Below, piece by piece: positions 33,961-44,704 of a stretch of DNA of 64,000 nt. This DNA is from Tetracentron sinense (Eukaryota > Streptophyta > Magnoliopsida > Trochodendrales > Trochodendraceae), in NCBI GenBank assembly GCA_015143295.1, contig CM026553.1:186001-250000 (forward strand), written 5' to 3'. Position numbers and translations under genes: made by a program. The notes beneath the pieces were generated by a model. The model was not told the DNA's origin and searched no databases. It worked only from the letters and a program-made list of their open reading frames with translations. Positions within the stretch are counted from its first letter, which is position 1. Each line of letters opens with the position of its first letter.

Positions 33961-34970
33961 GAATCTCTTGACCAATTCAAAGTGTTTGGAATGGAAAAGG
34001 AATCTCAAGTTTGTGCTTACTATCTAAAGAATTGCCCAAGTTCTCACTACTGATGTTAAATCTCATATGAGATGTTTACAGAATACAATAGGGCTGCTAG
34101 ACAGCTTGCTATATAAAAGGACAAGTGGACACCAAGTTGACTAGGGAAACCCAGTCACAAAGAATATGATAGAGATCATTGGATTCATAAATCCCAATTC
34201 TTGGTGTTGAGATAAATTGAGATAAATTTATGGGATTAGAGGATATGATCTTCGACAAACTCCCGCAGTCTTTTAATATGGTTATGTTGAACAAGTAGGA
34301 AATCAGATTTTCTGAAATCCTACATGTTGCATATGGCTAAGAACCTTTGAAGAGTTCAATGCTACTTGCAAAGATGTTCAAAAGAATTGGATTTTCAAAA
34401 TGCCGAGCATTTATGCAAAGGAAAGAAATCCAAGATTTTCCATTGGAAATGTATTCTAGTAGTATGGACAAAGGCTCTTCTGAGAAGAAAGGAAAGTATA
34501 AGGATTGTGCTTCATAGTGAAGCAATTGGTCATTGGATACAAGACAAACCTTTGGAAGGATTGTCCAGATTGTATACTCATCAAGTCCAACTTAATTGTT
34601 GGAACATCTAGCTCCTAATGCTTGGTATGATCTTGCATAAGTGCAATAGTTGCATGTTTGTTAAGGAGAATGAGAAATCTGAGTGGATAAAACATCTACT
34701 TACGAATGGGACAAAAGTTTGATGATCGTAATTATATGAATCTTCCATTAAGAGGTAGCTAACTTTATTTCACATTCTTTGAAAAGTTCAAAGAATTCCG
34801 TATTGAAATAAATAAACAGCTAGGTAAGTCTTCCATGATTGAGAAGAGTACCTCTTAATAGAAATTTCATAATTTACTTTCATTACATCTGTCTCAGATA
34901 ATTCTCATAACAAACCATAGCATGATGGTGTTGTTAAATCGAATTATATTGGATATGATTTGATAGAAGA
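33961..34970 (+). pseudogene. Scattered gag and integrase remnants of the copia element
   Basis: Pieces in changing frames resemble copia Gag (DKLPQSFNMVMLNK near 34255; the 34366-34611 frame is also Lys-rich). Around 34770-34965 pieces resemble integrase core (FFEKFKEFRIEINKQLGKS, then a TLLDMV-like segment, ILDMI). Many stops and probable deletions separate them. No catalytic triad can be assembled. Confidence 0.5.
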
Positions 34971-35118
34971 TGAGCTTGGGATTCGCATTAGAGACATTTA
35001 GTCTCTATTCTTGGATAACAAAAGATATTTGTAAACAGGAATACAAGTTTCCTAGTAAAGAAACTGAATCTAGAATTATTCTAGAAGCGGAAGCCCAATA
35101 GACCAATAACTATGAGAA

Positions 35119-35346
35119 TTGATAGAGATCAACTCTCTACTCTCACTATACCTAAATAGTACACTAGAACCCACAGGTCCCAGAATCTGTAGATGGACTA
35201 ACTTTTATTCTGATGAAGTAATCAAACTGTTTGATTTTTATCTAAGAATAAAAGTATCATTTGTGTGCAAATTGGTTAGTGGGAGCATAATTACTTTCCT
35301 GGCTCTATGCAAAGATAATATTCTTTTCATTGCGAATGAAGTATGA
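35119..35346 (+). pseudogene. Reverse transcriptase remnant of the copia element
   Basis: The frame ends SGSIITFLALCKDNILFIANEV, recognisably the YVDD region of copia RT (usual form FLVLYVDDILLIGND), with the catalytic YVDD changed to CKDN. Flanking palm motifs are missing. Degenerate RNase H text follows to about 35880. Confidence 0.65.
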
Positions 35347-35888
35347 ATATTTTTCTTCTCTTAGATTTGATCTAGCAATTATGCAATGAATGATAATAAC
35401 TTTGACAACATATTTTCTTAGTCCTAAATGGTTTAGAGACAAAAGGAAAATGGTATTGTTATTCTCCCAATAACAATCATGTTATTGTGCAAGTAAGATT
35501 TCAAGAAAAGAGTTTCTACCTTTATGGGATGGAATCTGTTTCTCTTAGATATATGATATCATGAGAAAGTATACTTGTACTAGACCGGATATTTATCACA
35601 TATTGATGTGATAAGATATTAATCAGATTAGTCCGGAGCATTGTACAATGGTAAAGCACAAGCATGTTAACTTCTGAAAATGACTGTTGGACAGTATCAT
35701 TTTTGTTTAGTCTTTTAAGACTATGGTTATTGATAATAAATTTGCAAGAGTTGCAAGAGTTATTGCATCACTACAATAGTTGTGGTAAAGCAGACATGAC
35801 AGACCCATACATATTGAGGTATATCTCAATTGGTGTTTGAGAAACATCACTGAGAAGATGGGTATTACATCTAATTGGCTTAGAGTGC

Positions 35889-35899
35889 AAGTGGGAGAT
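35889..35899 (+). other. Polypurine tract of the copia element
   Basis: AAGTGGGAGAT directly precedes the 3' LTR start TGTTGGACATA. Confidence 0.8.
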
Positions 35900-37662
35900 T
35901 GTTGGACATATATGCCCTCGAAAGCCAATAAGAGACTTTTCTATGTTGATTAGACAAACATCATATTCACACAACCAACTATAAAGGGTATTTATATTAA
36001 TTACTGTCTCATATGATGATGACATAAAGTTCCATAGGTAACAATGTAGGAAAATCATGCAAAGGTTGCGAGGAGATGTGATTTTCCAGTTCCTTGTAAA
36101 CCTAATATTGTTCGAAGCCTCTAGAGTACTGGTTGGGCGTCGTACTTCATCATGGCTTGCACATGTGTAGTTCAATGAGATAGTGTGATGAATCTCATTC
36201 ACAGAGAGTGGTGACTCTGGACTAACATGTGAGTATATGTAGCAAGTACATAATGCTGAACGGGGTCACTAGTGGATACCATATGGAATACACTGTCAGA
36301 TTTTATTAGGGTTATCCATTTGACAAATTGTCCTTAGACCTGAGAGGTTAACATCTTCTCAGACATTTGTCTATATGGCTTTGATGTGCCAATCGGCAAT
36401 GTCCAATACACAGGACTAACTCCGGGTACGTTGAGTCATGTACACTATGTTTGGAGAAGTGTGTAAACACTCAATAAGGAATCCACAACTCCTTAATTGG
36501 AGATAATGATATCAAGGTGATACTTGTTGAACTGAACTGTTAAATCCAGTACTGGTGCTTTTCGGTAAAATGGTCTTTATCGAAGTTGATATTTTTAATA
36601 TGGAAAAATATATATAAATATATATGTCAGTTCTTTTCTAATGTTTCTTCAAAAGTGTTTTGGAGGTTCAGTTCAATGAAAAGTAATCATGAGAAAGAGT
36701 TCTATTCATAAGCTAGGGACTAAGACAGTGGAATTGTTCCAATCCCGGAAGCTTACAAATGATATCGGAATGTGGAAGGATTTATTTGTAAATATATTGT
36801 GAGATGGTACTTACAAGCAATTCTCTAATTTCTGGAGGTTAATCACATTGTCTTAATGGACATTAATTGTGATTGGTGGAAGTCCAGGGACTTAGATAAC
36901 ATTATATGATCCTAATGGAGTTTTAGGAAGGGTGTTTCCTAGTAACAATGCTTCAACCAAAAAGGTGAAGTATTTGGTCCCACAACCGGAAATAGGAGAT
37001 CCCTTTAGATCCCACACACAAGGACCTTCTTAAAGTATTTAATTTAATTTATAATTAAATTAATTAATTTCTCTAAGTAATCACTATATGGTATAGTGAA
37101 GCTCTAAAAGGTGGAATCACATTAGATGTGAAAAACCAAATGGATAGGACCCATTGGGAATTATTATAAAAGAATAATTCAAGTGACCAAGAGGCTTTTG
37201 GAAACCCTTTGGGCCTGTGGAGTGGGACCCACCTAGGGTGGGACGCCCACTTTATGGAGGAATTTTTATTTTAATTAGTTTCTAATTAATTAACACCTTA
37301 TTGGATAAGGTTAGTTAGTTAGTTAGTTAGTTACTAATTAAAGATTCCCTAATTGTTAGAGATTCCATTAGTTAGTTACTAATTCAAGGATCCTTATTGG
37401 ATAAGGATAAGATTAGTTACTAATGGATAAGGTTGGTTTCTTTTAAGATTATGTAGCACCCCGGACTTTTTCATCCTTAATGAATAGCACCTTCATAGCT
37501 AATTGGCCGTTTTGTAGTCTAATTAATAAATAAGGGAGAAATCGGAAATTCCGAAACTTCAGAAATGTTCATTTTCGAAAGACGGATCCAACGCAAGTTG
37601 AATCGTCGAAATCCGACGAGCGAGTCAAAAGATATAGTCAAAACAGTCCAGACATACAGAGC

Positions 37663-37917
37663 ACCGATTGCTCGGTCCAGTCAGCGATCGATCGGTCTAT
37701 AACCGATCGATCGGTAGCTATCGTACGGTCAGAAATTTTGTATGGGGAAATTTTTCAGAGAGTGAGTTTTTGACCAGTCGATCGGTCATAAACACCGATC
37801 ACTCGGTAGGCAATTGATCGATCGGTCATAACCACCGATCGCTCGGTCTTCGCGTTTTTGCAGAAATTTCATTAAGGGCGTTTTCATCTTTTGGGGGTTA
37901 AACCCTTTTCTATAAGG
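37663..37917 (+). promoter_or_regulatory. Palindrome block and TATA box in the gypsy-type solo LTR
   Basis: About seven ACCGATCGATCGGT-type palindromes flank a spacer containing TTTTGTATGGGGAAATTTTT (37737-37756) followed by CAGAGAGTGA. TATAAGG is at 37911. Order and spacing match LTR C. Confidence 0.65.
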
Positions 37918-38815
37918 CTTTGCCCGAGCCTTAGGGCCTCATTCTCATCACTTAAGAGAAATTGAGAGATAGAGAGAGAAGAGGAGAAAGCTCTAAACTA
38001 GGGTTTGGTTTTGAGAAGAAAATCAAAGGGGGTTTAAGAACCATAGCTCACCCCAACTCGAGTTGCTTTAAAATCGAGGCTCAAGCTCGTGTGTGAACCA
38101 TTCTCCAAGCTAGGGCAGCAACCCAAACACGTTTTTGAAGGGGGTTTCTTCCCCAACTCAAGTATCCTTCAAGCAAAGGTGTTCTTCTTTCAAGTTGGAG
38201 CTTCAATCAAGGTTTCTACCAAGGATCAAGCCTTGATCTAAGGTTAGTACACCCTACTAACTTCCCCTAACAATAACCTAGTTTTCTATGAACTATATGA
38301 TTTTGCTACTATGTATTTCTCCCTTATGAAATGTATCAGATTCACTAAATATAAACAAGGTGAGGAAAATGGTGTGGATGCATGGATGAGAGGTTGATTG
38401 AGGCGATGGGATGCCGAATGTATGGTGTATGAATGTGTGGTGTGAAAAATGAAAAATGGAGGATGGGCATTTTACCAATAATGAACATACCTTGATTTTT
38501 GGATGGAAAGTAGGCACTAAAAGGAAGAAGATGAACCATTAAGGAACCTTGCATGTTATGTGTTTGACAAAATGCCTAAACTAGGAATAAATGACATAAA
38601 TGAAGAAAATGAAAGTAGACCTTATGCATGTGTTCTTATGAATGATGAACTATTCAAATGCCACGTAGATTACTCAAATTCCTATATGGTTATACTGTGG
38701 ATTGAATTGCTATACACTACTCTTCATGTCATATTGTCATCATGATATTACAAGTGCTACACACACCACACATGCATGCATGAAACCGGGTTTTCCAAGA
38801 TTGTAATTGTATATG

Positions 38816-39022
38816 ATGAATCAAGAACATGACAAGGAGGTTGATAGCCCAAGGAAGGGTGCTAGCCTCTGGCTCACAAGTGAAATGAATCAAGAACATG
38901 ACAAGGAGGTTGGTAGCCCAAGGAAGGGTGCTAGCCTCTGGCTCACAAGAGAAATGGAACAAGAACATGACAAGGAGGTTGGTAGCCTAAGGAAGGGTGC
39001 TAGCCTCTGGCTCACAAGTATA
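38816..39022 (+). repeat. Three tandem 69-bp units
   Basis: The units start at 38816, 38885 and 38954, each with AACATGACAAGGAGGTTG and GGTGCTAGCCTCTGGCTCAC. Because 69 is a multiple of three, one frame reads a repeated 23-residue peptide (QEHDKEVGSPRKGASLWLT). Coding use is doubtful since it sits in an LTR. Confidence 0.85.
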
Positions 39023-40593
39023 CAAGTCAAGAACAAATCAAGACATGAAATACAAGACAAGACACGACACACATACATGATTTGACCGAAACATGAAAAA
39101 GGTTTCCGAGACATGAGTTTTACCGAGGTTTTTGCATTCATACACGCTTGTCAAGATATGGCTATGTATCTTATGCTTTCACTATTGCTTTAAATTAATA
39201 TCTTGTATTGGTCACTGTTGTTATGCTTTCGCTATTGTTATGGTTAGCTAGTAGTTTGTACTCGCTGAGTATTCCATACTCAACCGTACTTTTATGTCGG
39301 TAGGTACTGTGGATGTCCTCGACCCCGAGCCTTGGGTCGAGGAGGAGTATGTAGAGGAGAGGGAGCCACCTATCCCATGGCAGTCTCAGGAGGATAGGGA
39401 CTTGGATGTGTGGCCATACCTCGACTACTGTTGAGAGGAGAGAGTTAGAGAGTTCCTTTTTGTATTTTGATAGGTGGGCATGTCCACCTTTACTTTGATT
39501 GTATTTGGTATATGTTAACTTAGAATACTATTTGGAGTTATAGAAGAAAAGAAAAAGTTGGCCTATACTTCCACACTTATGTTTAGTTTCCGCGCTCTGA
39601 TTATCATTGTATTATATTATGTTTAGCCTCTTGCATTACAGGATGGTTTGACAGGTACACGTAGTCACCTCTAAAGTATCCCTTAATTCTTAAGGGGTAT
39701 TTTGGGGCGCGACAGATTAATCCTAATTGGATTAGAAGAATAATCAATAAAGGAAACTATTGAGGAATCCTAATTGGATTAGGATAAGGTTAATGAATTA
39801 TAATTGGATTACAATTCAAGCAACCAAGAGAGAACTTATATAAAGGATTGGATGCCCAGCCATATGATATACATAATTCTCCAGAATTTTTCTCTCCCTC
39901 TCCTAAAACCTCACGCCCTCCCCTCTCTCTCCTTGAGGTGTATGGTCACACCCATCTCTCTCTTCTTTTGTCTTTTTGATTGGATCTTGAGGAAAAGCAA
40001 GAATTCATCTTGTTCATCAAGAAAGGTTCTTGATTAATAAAGATTGGATCTTTATTCAAGATTCATAGAGCTGGAAATTTGGAAGGGTCATTAGCTTCCA
40101 TTAGAGAAAGCTTTAAAGGAAAAAGAAGGTTTGTGTGAATCGACAGGAGACTTGACACTTGTGAAGTTTTGCGAGCACTATTCTAACGTGGATTTGACTT
40201 AACAATTTCAAAGTCGCAAAGGTGAATGTTATTCTAACCTTTATTGAATAAAATCAATTAGAATCTTAGTCAGATCTTGGGATTCGATGCATGCCCCCAA
40301 GAACTGTGTTTCTAAAATTAAAAAGAGGCATACTTTTAATGGAGAGGCCACCTGCAGCCAAGAGGGGCTGTGCAGGGCATGCCTGAACTGCAGGGGTGGC
40401 GTGCTGCAAAAGACGATATCCAGTGGTGTCTGTAATTCGATTACCGACACCCCTGAGCCTTTGAAAAAAGAGGGTGTCGGTAATCTAATTATCGACACCT
40501 ACCGGTTTTTAACCCCAGGGCCTTAGACCAGGCATGCACGCATACTGGTCGAGGTTTTTTGAATTGTTGGGCCCAAACCAAAATTTGGGGTCT

Positions 40594-40860
40594 TTATAAG
40601 GCTTATAGACCTAGGGTTTAAATCCTAAGGGCCTAGGGCTTGTCTAGGGTTTTGAGTTAGGATTTGGCCCTAGGGTTAGGCTAAGGCTCACCTAGGGTTA
40701 AGTTAGGGTTAAATCCTACGGTTAGGGCTTAGCTAGGGTTAACCTAGGGTTAGCTAAGGTTGATTCCTAGGGTTTGTCAGGGTTACACTTAGGGTTTGTC
40801 TGGGATGTACCTAAAGTCTACTAGGATTTATCCTAAGGTTAAGGGACTTGGCTGAGGATT
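40594..40860. repeat. Degenerate CCTAGGGTTA-rich tract
   Basis: Many irregular copies of CTAGGGTTA and CCTAGGGTTT occur near the 3' end of the outer solo LTR. They resemble the plant telomere unit TTTAGGG but are neither regular nor head-to-tail. Confidence 0.6.
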
Positions 40861-41245
40861 AACCATGGTTAACAAGAGGTGTAAAAATTAGGTGCTTACA
40901 ATTTGTTTAGTATATTATTTTGCGAATGTGATTTTCTTACTATGAGAAACTATTTACGTTCATACAATGGAGGTGTAACAGTTGTGGTCTCAAAAAGTCC
41001 ATGTATATAGACTAACACACCAGTGAACATTCAATGCAGGTGTGCAAAAACCACATTTTACAAACTACATATGACACTCTTTTGGGCACGCAAAAATATC
41101 TCAAGTAGAAGTCTCACATTCCTTCCGAGTGATAAAAAATTAAGATGATTAGAAAAGTGTGGATCGTCCAATCTGAGGTTACAAAATTATAACATAAGTT
41201 GGGTTAGATTAACCTTGGGTTTGACGAAGAGGACTGACACTAGAG

Positions 41246-41587
41246 CACAGTCAATTGCGATTAAACTCTCCCTAAGTTCAATCGCACCCACATGTCAACA
41301 TGTATCCTTTTTAACCCATATTAACTGTGGTTAAGATTCACTAACCCTTAGAGTTCAATAATCTAACATTGGTTTTAGCAAAAAATATTTCTTTAAAAGA
41401 ACTCTAGTTAGAAAATTTTGACTTCCTAAGGTTAATATTTTTGTAATATTTTTCTAAAAACTAAGGTTAGAATGTTGAACCATAAGGATTAGTGAAACTT
41501 AATCATAGATAATATAAATTAAGAGGGACACATGTTGACTTGAGGGTGTGATTGAACTTTGTCCGAGTTCAATCGCTATTGACTATG
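41246..41587. mobile_element. MITE with about 130-bp imperfect terminal inverted repeats
   Basis: The left arm starts CACAGTCAATTGCGATTAAA and the right arm ends with its near reverse complement (TTCAATCGCTATTGACTATG). Inside both arms is the core GTGGTTAAGATTCACTAACC followed by TCTAACATTGG, the same core as the fold-back array at 23010-25195. No coding capacity. TSD not resolved. A single-arm copy of this outer arm lies at 50437-50531. Confidence 0.7.
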
Positions 41588-41759
41588 ATCCGGTCTCGAA
41601 GGACTCAACTTAGCTTGGACCAACTTGCACGCTTGCTGGGAATTCGCCGACCACTTAGCTTGGACTGAAAGTTTATTTTCTGTTCAAAACTAAACTAGAT
41701 GCGAAATCCTCAAAAAATCATATGCAGATCTAGATTTGGGGCTCTGATCACCGAATTTC
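41588..41759. other. Short spacer before the LINE
   Basis: No gene or repeat is recognised. The 5' border of the LINE lies somewhere here or just after; the sequence after the LINE poly(A) (CTCATGATTG) was not found in it as a TSD. Confidence 0.4.
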
Positions 41760-42008
41760 CTATCTCAGGTGCTTCTTGACCATTTCGTGTTGGCAAGAAG
41801 ATCGTCAAGATAATCTAGTTGGTGTTCGTGATGGCGTAAAGAAGGGGAGTTCTCCCGGTAGTGGTCGTTTCCCTTTCTTGGTTGGTGTCCGTGACCCATG
41901 TCCTGCAGGCTTTTCCTCCGTCCTTGTTCTCCTTGACCGAAAGGATTCAGTCCTAGTCGAATATAGTAAGCTAGTGAATACTTTGGTCATGGGGCATTGT
42001 AAGGAGGT

Positions 42009-43801
42009 TTGTCCTCCCTTGCTGGCTTAGGCGGTCTGGGCGCCTTCTTTCCTTTCTTCTTCTTTCGCTTTTCTTCTTTCTCTCTCCATCTCTCTCGGAG
42101 CTTTTTCAGAAGTGGTTTTTCGATGAGTGGTTCTCCCGGTAGTGGTCGTTTCCCTTCCCGAGGTAGTTGTGGAGGTAAATCTGAGAGTTTGTCTTCTCGA
42201 GGTGCCAGATCTGGAGGAGTTGGTGAAAAGGATCTGAACTTTTCCTCCTTGGGTAGTGTGTCTTCAAACCCGAAGACGCATGCAACAGTAGGCTTGGGCT
42301 CTTTGAACGATAATCCTTTGTCTAATTGTGCTGGTCAACTTCTAGATGGTTCTGATTTTGGAGATGGGCCTCTGACTTGAGGACTCATGGGGAAGTTTCT
42401 AGCCAGGACAAATTGTTGCTGGTTTGTCAGGAGCCCATTCTTTCCTCTGGGTCCGGTGAAGTAGCCTCTCCTTTGGAACCTATTTTTTCCTCCCCTAAGT
42501 GTTCGGTTCCTAATCAGGCTCCTTCAGGCCCCCCTTCTAGAGCTTCTCCTTCCTCCGCTGGTGCTACTCCGAGGCCAACTGCTTGGTCTTCTCTTTTCAA
42601 TGTTACGAAGGTGAAATCGGGGGGTGGTGCTCTTGAGTTCGTTCCACCAATAGTGATGGATGGTAAATTATGCATTACTAAGTCTCCTGAAGACATTGAA
42701 ATTGACTCAGCTCAATGGAAAAATACTCTAGTAGGCATCTTTGTTGGCCCTAAACCTCCCTTCCTAGTTGTGAAAAGGACTGTAGAGAGGCTTTAGAAGG
42801 TGCGAGGCAGCTTAGAGGTCTTTTCGTTAGAGTCTGGTTTCTTCATTTTCAAGCTCAATTGTGAAGAGGACAAATTGCGAATCCTAGCTAGGGGTCCTTG
42901 GAGAGTCCGATCGTCTATTCTGATCTTAAGGGAATGGGACAGATCTCTCAAGCTTGACAAGGTGGAGTTCTCTTCTCTACCTATTTGGGTTAAAAATTTT
43001 AACCTTCCTTTCCTCCTGTTGAATGCGGCGGACCTGAGCACCATCAATAGCTTGCTGGGTAGACCGATTTGTCTTGATAAATCCACTATGGATTGTAGCA
43101 GGCTCAACTATGCTAAAGTATTGGTAGAAGTTAATGCTCTTTCTGATCTGCCTTCTAAGATCTGACTTAAATTGAACGAGGAAGAAGAGTTTAATCTTCA
43201 TCTAGAGTATGATTGGAAGCCAAGCAGATGCTCGAGCTGTAAAGTTTTTGGACATGGAGATGTCTCATGCCCAGATCGCGTTGGTAAGCAAGAGGAATTG
43301 AGAAAAGGGCGGCCTCGCAGCCGAAGTCAATCCCGTATGTCTGTTCCTAAGACTAAGTGGCAAAAAGTTCAGCCCAAGAATCCCGTTCAACATCGAAGTG
43401 GGGAAGGTGTCCTAGATGGTGTTGCTATCCCTCCCAGTGAAGAGGACAACGAAGGAGTTAATTCAGCTTTTCATGTAGAATCAAATCTAGCAATTCAAAG
43501 TGAGGGCACTAGAATATGGAACGATGAACCATTAGAAAGAGATGAAGTGGGCAACATTAACCCTCTTCTCGCCACTGTTGGCAAGGGCAATTACTTTAGT
43601 AGCATCAAGCATGGAAAAAGAGCACTTACAAAGGTCCAACCTAGTGTGATTAGTCCTAATAGGTTTGACACCTTTAAAAACCCCAATTCTTCATCAGCGC
43701 TTGAGGATCTTGAAGCCTTCGTGTTCAAGTCGCATCATAAGAAGTTACCTACCCCTTTAAGTTCCTTATTTAGGGGAGGGGGTAAGAATGGGCCTAATTA
43801 A
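42009..43801 (+). pseudogene. LINE ORF1 (DUF4283-like plus CCHC knuckle)
   Basis: The likely start is ATG at 42123 (MSGSPGSGRFPSRG) in a Ser/Gly-rich N-terminus. A frameshift near 42375 leads to the frame 42377-43801. The DUF4283-like domain covers about 42640-43160 (WKNTLVGIFVGPKPPFLVV, GFFIFKLNCEEDKLRILARG, GPWRVRSSILIL). Next come LEYDWKPSRCSSCKVFGHGD with C at the end of the knuckle (CX2CX4HX4C), then a basic tail. Stops at about 42796 and 43163 interrupt it. ORF1 proteins of plant L1s bind the element RNA; function here is from family knowledge. Confidence 0.85.
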
Positions 43802-43905
43802 TTCTTTGGTCTTAGTAGGGCTAGGTCAGAGGCTACCTCATCATCTTAATTGTGTGCTCTGGGGTAGGTTCAGGCTGGGAGGAGGGTGTGCCATCTGTTC
43901 TCATT

Positions 43906-44620
43906 ATGGTTAAGCTTGGTTGTTAGAATATAAGAGGGTTGAATCATTCTTCTAAACAGGAGGAAGTTAAAAGGTTTATTTCCTATCACAAAATTGCTCT
44001 GATGGGTATTGTCGAAACTAGAGTTAGAAGCTGCAACAAAGTTAACGTGAGCAAAGCTATTAGTAGAGACTGGGCTTTCATTGACAACTACGATTGTTCT
44101 ACTCATGGTTGGATTTAGGTTTTATGGGATCCTACTATCCTTGATTTAAGCATTGTGGGTAAGTCGAACCAGGTTATTCACTGCCTTGTGTCTAAAGCGG
44201 GAAAGGATATTAGCTGGTTCGTCTCTGTGATTTATGCAGATAACAGCATTGAAGAACGCCGGCTCCTATGGGCTAACTTAGTTTTACAATCCCAAAGCTT
44301 GAATCTCCCTTGGCTTCTATTGGGTGATTTTAATGTTGTCCATTTCCAATCTGAAAAGGTGGGGGGAGTCCTAGTTTCCATAGAATCTCTGGCGAGATTA
44401 ATGATTGTCTCAATTATGCAGGTCTCTTCGATTTAAAAAGCAAAGGCCAGTGGCACACATGGTCTAACAAAGGGGTGGGGATTGGATGAATCCAAGCTAA
44501 ACTTGATAGAGCTATAGTGAATCAATCTTGGTTGGACTTGTTTGATGCTTCAGAGGCTGATTTCAAGGCCTCTGGCATTTCAGATCACTCTCCTATTCTA
44601 ATCTCTTTAGCAAGTTTATC
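43906..44620 (+). pseudogene. LINE ORF2 endonuclease domain
   Basis: ORF2 starts at ATG 43906 (MVKLG), then a TAG stop, then NIRGLNHSSKQEEVKRFI (catalytic N), MGIVETRV (catalytic E), a further TAG at about 44116, and LPWLLLGDFNVVHF (D and N). The final motif is ISDHSPILIS (D and H, about 44577-44607), after a frameshift near 44430. The enzyme nicks target DNA to prime reverse transcription. All catalytic residues can be located, but not in one frame. Confidence 0.85.
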
Positions 44621-44704
44621 CCTCGGTGTTCTTCTCCTTTTAAGTTCTTCAATTACTGGGCTGAGCATCCTATGTTCTTCAATATAGTTAGAGAAGTCTA
44701 GCAG

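Larger units (their letters stand above)
37447..39719 (+). mobile_element. Ty3/gypsy-type solo LTR with TSD GATTA
   Basis: The LTR is 37452-39714 (2263 bp), from TGTAGCACCCCGGAC to GGGGCGCGACA, flanked by GATTA at 37447-37451 and 39715-39719. Text such as TACTCGCTGAGTATTCC, TTTCCGCGCTCTG and the GGGGCGCGACA end is typical of chromovirus (Tekay/Del-like) LTRs in plants; I did not verify this by search. ACCGATCGATCGGT-type palindromes (37663-37855) precede the TATA-like TATAAGG at 37911. A 69-bp unit is repeated three times at 38816-39022. It is related to the minus-strand LTR at 19602-21804. Confidence 0.9.
35900..40338 (+). repeat. 3' LTR of the nested copia element, interrupted
   Basis: LTR sequence is 35900-37451 and 39720-40338; the insert 37452-39714 plus one TSD copy separates them. 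The last two bases are TA instead of CA (…CTTTTA before the TSD ATGGA), a single change from the 5' LTR end CTTTCA. Confidence 0.92.
28315..40343 (+). mobile_element. Complete-ended Ty1/copia element with dead coding region, TSD ATGGA
   Basis: The element spans 28320-40338, flanked by ATGGA (28315-28319 and 40339-40343). The 5' LTR is 28320-30492, the primer site TGGTATCAGAGCC starts at 30494, the polypurine tract is 35889-35899, and the 3' LTR is 35900-40338 with a gypsy-type solo LTR inside. The two LTRs look only about 1-2 % different by eye, yet the 5.4-kb interior holds only scattered remnants of gag, integrase, RT and RNase H. It was probably already non-autonomous when it inserted and was copied using proteins from another element. 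Confidence 0.92.
26049..40905 (+). mobile_element. Outer solo LTR with TSD ATTTG, hosting a nested copia element
   Basis: The LTR runs from TGTGAACAAGG at 26054 to GGTGCTTACA at 40900, flanked by ATTTG at 26049-26053 and 40901-40905. Without the copia element it is about 2.8 kb. It contains a GCCCGGTAGGCC minisatellite, AACCATGGTTAA repeats (26870-27210), four 27-bp near-palindromes, a TATA-like TTTATAAGG at 40593 and a degenerate CCTAGGGTT-rich tail (40600-40860). No primer site or polypurine tract flanks it, so it is a solo LTR. The superfamily is not proven; a gypsy origin is my guess. ORFs such as 28064-28351 have no recognisable domain. Confidence 0.85.

Noticed and set aside
35771..36202. 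Long minus-strand ORF over the copia 3' LTR start
   Set aside because: It is antisense to the polypurine tract/LTR junction and has no recognisable domain.
40594..40860. CTAGGGTTA-rich tract as interstitial telomere repeat
   Set aside because: Units are irregular and not TTTAGGG head-to-tail; the tract lies inside an LTR with confirmed borders.
42514..42696. Minus-strand ORF in LINE ORF1
   Set aside because: Shadow of the sense frame that carries the DUF4283-like domain.
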